Shown here: piece after piece, positions 17,001-20,107 of the stretch
How positions within the stretch are numbered: position 1 is the stretch's first letter
How the letters are laid out: each line of letters begins with the position of its first letter
Source: an uncultured Saprospiraceae bacterium
GTDB taxonomy: Bacteria > Bacteroidota > Bacteroidia > Chitinophagales > Saprospiraceae
Length of the DNA: 20,107 nucleotides
Assembly (NCBI GenBank): GCA_937921525.1
Contig: CAKZUM010000220.1
Location: forward strand, 1-20,107
Direction: 5' to 3'
Made by a program: the position numbers and the translations under genes
The notes under the pieces: model-generated
The model's input: the letters and a program-made list of their open reading frames with translations, nothing else
Told to the model about the DNA's origin: nothing
Database searches by the model: none

Positions 17001-19246
17001 CCTAATGTGACATTGCCATTCGCATCTACTATACTTCCTATATCGCTAATAATTCCCCAAGTACCTCCTGATAAATCTGTTGTCATTTGGGGCAAAGTAG
17101 CTCCTGAACAAGCACTAGTATCTGCTGCAATGATATTGGGTTCATCAACCAAACCATCTCCATCATTATCTTTATCATCCCCACATATTTCTAGGCAAAC
17201 TATGTTTAAAATAGAGTCTAGATTATTCGTAAAATCACATTCTGCTGTACCTGTTACGGGAAAATCCATTTCAAAAGAATAAGGTAATCCAGCTACAAAT
17301 CCAGTATCATTTACGACTACATAAATATCAATAGGCGTCAACAAGGGATCAATATCTAAATCATACATGAATAGATCCATGCTATCGGGATCAATCGTAT
17401 TGGGTAGCGCAGTACTGCCAATGAGTGTCGCCATAGAGGTGCTAGGATTGCTAGTATAAAAAGCTATGGGTGTACCTGCTGGAAGTTGGGCACTTCCTAA
17501 ATTTTCTACTATCATCGTAACTCCTAGCGTATCAGGGCAAGCATCAGTAGAAATCTCTGTTATATCTATGGTGGCATCAGCCGCCGCAAATGCGGGGGTA
17601 CTCCCTGAACTTAAAATAGTTGTTTGGGATAAGAAACTATTAAAGGCATTTCCTAATGCTGGATTTAGTATATCTTGCTGTACAGTCGGCACCGTCAAAT
17701 CATCATTAATATTTGTATTAAAAAATCCATGCTGATTCCAGACGGGTCTGGCAGAAACCCAAGGGTTATTGAAAGAACGATATACTTGCACATAATCATT
17801 GCCACTAAAGCCCGGACCATTTCCATCTTGGGCAGTAAGAATTACCTCTGCTGCCCCATCCGCATTGACATCCGCTACCAGAGGGTATTCCGTTCTTGTT
17901 CCCGCTTCGGCTGGAACTCTCACAATCTCTGCCCCTGTTTCTGCATTTAAAATAAATAAGAAAGCCTCTTCACTATAAACTACTTCTTTCATACCATCCC
18001 CTTCAAAGTCAAATAGAGAACTACCTGTTCTTTGAGAGCCATCGTCCACGCCTGGCTTTGTCCATTTTTCCACAAGTGTATTACTTGCAGCATCGTACTC
18101 TAGGACCACATAGATATTATTGCCTGCGACCCCTAATTCGACCATTCCATCATTATCAAAATCACCAATATTTATGCGCCCACCACCAGAAGTACTTGCT
18201 ATCATATAAGAAGTACCTATTTGGGTCTGCGTTCTTGGATTCCAAACATATACTTTCCCAGCATCCATTACCACTATGTCAATTGCCCCATCCCCATCAA
18301 CATCTGCAATACTTGTAAAGCCATCTGTCAATCCGTTGCTTGTAATTTCAGAAACTACCGTCAATACACCATTATCCATCGTACCATCTCCCAACTCTAC
18401 GGTATACACATTATTACCAGCTATTAATTCTAAGCCCTCTGCCTCCGCTCCAAAAATGCCACCCGATGGATTGGGATCACCAGGCTGAAAAACATCGTAA
18501 GCGATTGTTTTACTATCCGTGTTACGAGTATTATAAGCACCTCTGCTGCCAGTACCAGTCGCTAACCTTGTGCCATCAATGGTATTAAAAATTTTATTAC
18601 CACCATATACTTCTGGAATTCCATCCCCATTAAAATCAGCAATATGCGGTGTGGTGTAATTATTAACCTCTACGTTATTCGCCGTTGTCCAAACTGCATT
18701 CGGATTTCCGTATTCATAACGGGATAATCGGTTGCCATTTTCCCATAAAAATATGTCTCCTAAACCATCTACATCTACATCTGCAATGGCGACTTGAGCG
18801 AAGGGAGAATTTACGCCCACCACGATGGATTGTTTAATACTACAATCCTCTCCATTAAATATTTGTATCCTTGGAGGATTAGGATCATTGGCCACCATCT
18901 CTGGAATCCCATCGCCATCCATATCTCCTACATAAACTGCACTTCGTTGATCTATCGGATATAAACTATCATCTGTTTGGCAAACAAACTCCAGCGCAAA
19001 ATCTGGACTCACTTCTGGTTCAAAGGTGCAGGAACTACCTGCCGAGCCATAATAAAATCCATCGCAGGCCATCGTCCCAAAACAATCTTCATCAAAACAG
19101 TCTACCAATCCATCGCCATCATCGTCTATTCCATTATCACATATCTCCATCATTTCTGTTACTGGCATAGAAGTGTCAGGTAACTCTGGTTCCATTGACC
19201 ACATACCGATATACAGTAATATCAGAAGTGTGTATGCCTTTTCCAT
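14057..19246 (-). CDS. Gene A: giant exported VCBS propeller/CARDB/HYR-repeat protein with FGN tail
   Basis: This 1729-residue protein is probably exported. Residues 4-18 are hydrophobic (TLLILLYIGMW) but no good AxA site follows. NGIDDDGDGLVD (about 39-49) is a thrombospondin-3/MopE-like Ca-binding motif. Residues about 105-470 carry seven DxDGDG-type FG-GAP/VCBS loops (near 105, 151, 199, 310, 357, 409, 456), indicating a beta-propeller. VWNQHGFFNTNINDDLTVP (about 500) is, from memory, a typical post-propeller motif in Bacteroidota. A CARDB-like domain spans about 555-680 (VENLG, ending CDFTNN), and a second Ca motif DNDGDGLVD lies near 690. Eleven HYR repeats run from 778 to 1716, then a 13-residue end finishing PSVFGN. 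It is the first gene of the cluster. No sorting domain is visible. The start is the only ATG before an upstream in-frame stop; no Shine-Dalgarno motif precedes it. An adhesive or matrix role is inferred. Confidence 0.95.
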   Translation of the reverse strand: MEKAYTLLILLYIGMWSMEPELPDTSMPVTEMMEICDNGIDDDGDGLVDCFDEDCFGTMACDGFYYGSAGSSCTFEPEVSPDFALEFVCQTDDSLYPIDQRSAVYVGDMDGDGIPEMVANDPNPPRIQIFNGEDCSIKQSIVVGVNSPFAQVAIADVDVDGLGDIFLWENGNRLSRYEYGNPNAVWTTANNVEVNNYTTPHIADFNGDGIPEVYGGNKIFNTIDGTRLATGTGSRGAYNTRNTDSKTIAYDVFQPGDPNPSGGIFGAEAEGLELIAGNNVYTVELGDGTMDNGVLTVVSEITSNGLTDGFTSIADVDGDGAIDIVVMDAGKVYVWNPRTQTQIGTSYMIASTSGGGRINIGDFDNDGMVELGVAGNNIYVVLEYDAASNTLVEKWTKPGVDDGSQRTGSSLFDFEGDGMKEVVYSEEAFLFILNAETGAEIVRVPAEAGTRTEYPLVADVNADGAAEVILTAQDGNGPGFSGNDYVQVYRSFNNPWVSARPVWNQHGFFNTNINDDLTVPTVQQDILNPALGNAFNSFLSQTTILSSGSTPAFAAADATIDITEISTDACPDTLGVTMIVENLGSAQLPAGTPIAFYTSNPSTSMATLIGSTALPNTIDPDSMDLFMYDLDIDPLLTPIDIYVVVNDTGFVAGLPYSFEMDFPVTGTAECDFTNNLDSILNIVCLEICGDDKDNDGDGLVDEPNIIAADTSACSGATLPQMTTDLSGGTWGIISDIGSIVDANGNVTLGTNNSSIPNVDTLFYLLPPCNDTILITTVDDLPPSLTCPGVRDVFVDANCEVTLQDYLTSISTSDNCTASTAITLNQMPTSGTSLSLDTTFVTISAMDISGNVSNCTFPVVVKDNIDPNITCPTSATVIADNDCDFIIPDYTSDALSTDNCTANDDISITQFPLVGTTISGEDFTQIIILTATDEGGNTEQCFFQITINDTIVPMLTCPATQPLVVDATCSATIPNYVTATSIMDNCTPTSELMISQMPMAGTILTGHNTNQIITITAIDNSGNSNQCTFQINLEDQSPPSLICPSNQNVAVNNNCSANILDYTSTVMTDDNCAITSSISLSQTPIAGTIVNGAGNTQLVNIIGNDGNGNTSNCSFTITLVDTLVPMITCPITDSLSVNTLCQAVVLDYTDDIILSDNCATEMDILLSQNPVAGITLSGHGTTQTVTISAADGNGNSAECNFLIVLKDTIPPSIMCPMNQLLSVDAMCEITLMDYTSAASIDDNCTPETAIVVSQIPIPNTIVMGDGTIQTITLTANDGNGNTNQCTFDIALTDDVDPSITCPGNQTIPVDSNCEITITDYTSMAIVTSQCFPATDFMVTQTPIAGTLLSGAGTMQQITLVADNGAGKTNSCSFNISLADTTAPTIICPPDITLSPNNNCEIILPDYTNNTMVTDNCSTASEINLTQNPSAGSILTGTTNHVIVITAEDEEGNIQQCLFNVFTQDDSAPSIVCPTDITLNVDTDCQVVLQDYTMVAMASDICTPTSNISITQDPIAGTIFTGAGTLETITLTANDGSGMSSCDFQISLIDTLAPSILCPGNQSIPLEDNCIAIIPDYRDNTVRQDNCTLPNGLVLSQSPAPNTLLTGLNTSHTILISVSDESGNSSECSFEVLLEDEMTPDLVCPDNEMIGVNGCEYELPDYTGLAMTADNCSSNVAINIVQVPPAGMILEISGVQEITLTVTDENGNTTQCSFFIELEIMPPEAPSVFGN
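14099..16915 (-). repeat. Eleven tandem HYR (hyalin-type, Ig-like) repeats inside gene A
   Basis: Eleven units of 84-86 residues follow one template: D-x-x-P-x-[IL]-x-CP, a second Cys about 12 residues on, DYT, DNC, SQxPxxGT, an [IV]T[LI]TAxDxxGN strand, then CxFxIxL. Every unit has exactly four Cys at equivalent places, 44 in all, which predicts two disulfides per unit and fits an exported protein. Repeat 7 has SQC and repeat 9 has DIC in place of DNC; repeats 9 and 11 each lack a residue near a Cys. The units are well diverged, so this is an old array rather than a fresh DNA amplification. HYR domains are Ig-fold modules linked to adhesion in other proteins. Confidence 0.92.
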
Positions 19247-19412
19247 AAAGGTTGAAATAGTTATTGTTTACATTTAGAAATCAGAGGTCAGATCGTTTCC
19301 TCCGGAACTGTCAGAAGTCAGAGGTATGATGTTGACCTGCTCTCGATTTTGACAGCGTAGCGATCTATGTCTATAGGCTTTAATTGGTATATATACTTTA
19401 GGTCGGAAAATA

Positions 19413-19444
19413 GGAGATACTACGTAGAAGTGCGTAACTCTCTC
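19413..19444 (+). other. Stem-loop with GAAG tetraloop
   Basis: A six-pair stem (TACGTA with TGCGTA, including one G.T pair) closes a GAAG tetraloop at 19427-19430. A lower stem pairs GGAGA with TCTCTC across small bulges. It is followed by gtggtgagaggggg (19447-19460). The two-tier hairpin with tetraloop and a G-rich 3' flank loosely resembles group II intron domain V, but the catalytic AGC triad is not evident. The fold is visible; any identity is speculative. Confidence 0.3.
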
Positions 19445-19912
19445 GTGTGGTGAGAGGGGGTTCTACTTAGTTATAGATTTATTGATCTCTCTACAGGTTT
19501 GTAGATTTTGTGTTGTGATTTGCTTCATCCGAAGATTTATAGCACTCACAAAAATATTACCTATTACGGGTATTTGTGTCGATTTATTTGCTGGGTAGTG
19601 ACAGGTTAAATCACCTTTGAGGTAGGTAAACTGGAGAATCTGTTGTAATTTTTCTTTCAAATAATTTGTTAAAAAAATTACGTACTTGCGAATACGAGAA
19701 ATCAGCAAAAAACATAAATTCAAATCACATATGTTTTTTACTCAATTGAAATAGATTAAGTATGTTCAATTTTAGTTATAAAGTAATTATTGCCCATAAT
19801 TAAATGGCATTAAACAAAGAGGAATCGGTACTGCAAACTAATTGTGGTGGAAATTAAAGTAAAAGTATCTAGGGGAAGCGTGACAAGGTTACGAATCTTT
19901 TAGAAAGAGCGC

Positions 19913-19945
19913 ACGTTTACTAAACCTCAAAGGTTTAGTAAACGT
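19913..19945. repeat. 33-nt perfect palindrome, second sequence family
   Basis: Two 15-base arms (acgtttactaaacct and its exact complement) flank a caa loop. Its total length of 33 nt equals that of the hairpins after genes A and C, although the sequence is unrelated. No T-run follows on either strand (agatgacc on the right), so it is not a simple terminator. A dispersed palindromic intergenic repeat or a protein-binding palindrome would fit. Confidence 0.75.
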
Positions 19946-20007
19946 AGATGACCAACTTTCTTATCAAAGGAATGGTTCATTAATAAATGTCGTTTTTATG
20001 CGCCGTT

Positions 20008-20088
20008 ATTTTTTCTTTATGCAAGGCGAAAAACGTAGGCGATGCCTAGCATCGACGAGGCTTTTCAACATGAGCAAAAGGGAAAGAT
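20008..20088. repeat. Imperfect long palindrome near the right edge
   Basis: The centre is a perfect six-base stem (cgatgc, cta, gcatcg at 20040-20054). Weaker pairing continues outward: attttttctttatgc on the left resembles the complement of gcaaaagggaaagat on the right, and gaaaaacg matches the complement of the cttttc region. The arms total about 80 bp with many mismatches. It looks like a degenerate dispersed palindromic element. Confidence 0.4.
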
Positions 20089-20101
20089 TCGGGGAATCTT
20101 T
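20083..20101 (+). terminator. Short hairpin followed by a T-rich end
   Basis: An eight-base perfect stem (aaagattc with gaatcttt) closes a ggg loop and is followed by atcttt at the window end. It could be an intrinsic terminator for a plus-strand transcript or the start of another palindrome; the sequence needed to decide lies outside the window. Confidence 0.3.
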
Positions 20102-20107
20102 ATCTTT

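Larger units (their letters stand above)
19247..20107. other. Gene-free leader region with several palindromes
   Basis: This 861-nt stretch precedes gene A and should hold the promoter of the cluster. I found no convincing Bacteroidota -33/-7 pair (TTG and TAnnTTTG) on the minus strand and no Shine-Dalgarno motif, so I assign no promoter. It contains a near-direct repeat (tcagaggtcaga at 19281 and tcagaagtcaga at 19311), several hairpins listed separately, and only a doubtful 86-codon frame on the minus strand. The long leader could give an untranslated mRNA region, or it may be an accumulation site for intergenic repeats. Confidence 0.5.

Noticed and set aside
19247..19460. Bacteroidota -33/-7 promoter for the operon
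   Set aside because: I looked for TAnnTTTG with an upstream TTG on the minus strand and found no acceptable pair; TATATATA near 19390 is too weak alone.
19463..19723. 86-codon minus-strand frame upstream of gene A
   Set aside because: It has no recognisable domain, no ribosome binding site, an AT-driven composition and mixed hydrophobic/basic content; it overlaps palindrome-rich intergenic DNA. I regard it as chance, though a degraded gene cannot be excluded.

Overview
This window looks like an AT-rich chromosomal segment (by eye about 37-40% G+C) from a member of the Bacteroidota, most plausibly a Saprospiraceae-like or other marine/filamentous lineage. The evidence is the protein families (VCBS/FG-GAP propeller with CARDB and HYR repeats; DUF11 with SdrD_B domains), SPase I signal peptides whose mature proteins begin with Gln, AT-rich gene leaders without Shine-Dalgarno sequences, and intergenic palindromes. 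The taxonomic call is an inference; the window holds no marker gene.

Layout: three giant genes on the minus strand fill 532-19246, about 93% of the window, and encode 6183 residues in total. In transcription order: gene A (14057-19246, 1729 aa), a Ca-loop beta-propeller, then a CARDB-like domain, then eleven HYR repeats; gene B (7391-13972, 2193 aa), a Cys-rich repeat protein ending in DUF11, Ig-like, DUF11, SdrD_B; gene C (532-7317, 2261 aa), a paralogue of B ending in Ig/PKD-like, DUF11, SdrD_B. The gaps are 84 and 73 nt, so co-transcription from upstream of 19246 is likely. All three look like exported surface or matrix proteins; no enzyme, regulator, transporter or mobile-element protein is visible.

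The most interesting observation is that all three proteins, although they end in two unrelated domain types, finish with the same short tail, P-x-x-x-x-[IV]-F-G-N-stop. The three genes use three different Gly codons there, so the tail is kept at protein level. None carries a recognisable type IX secretion (T9SS) C-terminal domain, although that is the usual ending for this class of protein. The tail may be a minimal sorting, processing or anchoring signal, or what is left of a lost sorting domain.

The noncoding parts are rich in palindromes: a 161-bp MITE-like hairpin at 1-161; a perfect 33-nt hairpin immediately after the gene C stop, followed by two truncated tandem copies (451-529); a related 33-nt hairpin after the gene A stop (14014-14046) that differs by a compensatory base-pair change; an unrelated 33-nt hairpin (19913-19945); and a longer imperfect palindrome (20008-20088). 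The stretches 162-450 and 19247-20107 hold no gene I can support.
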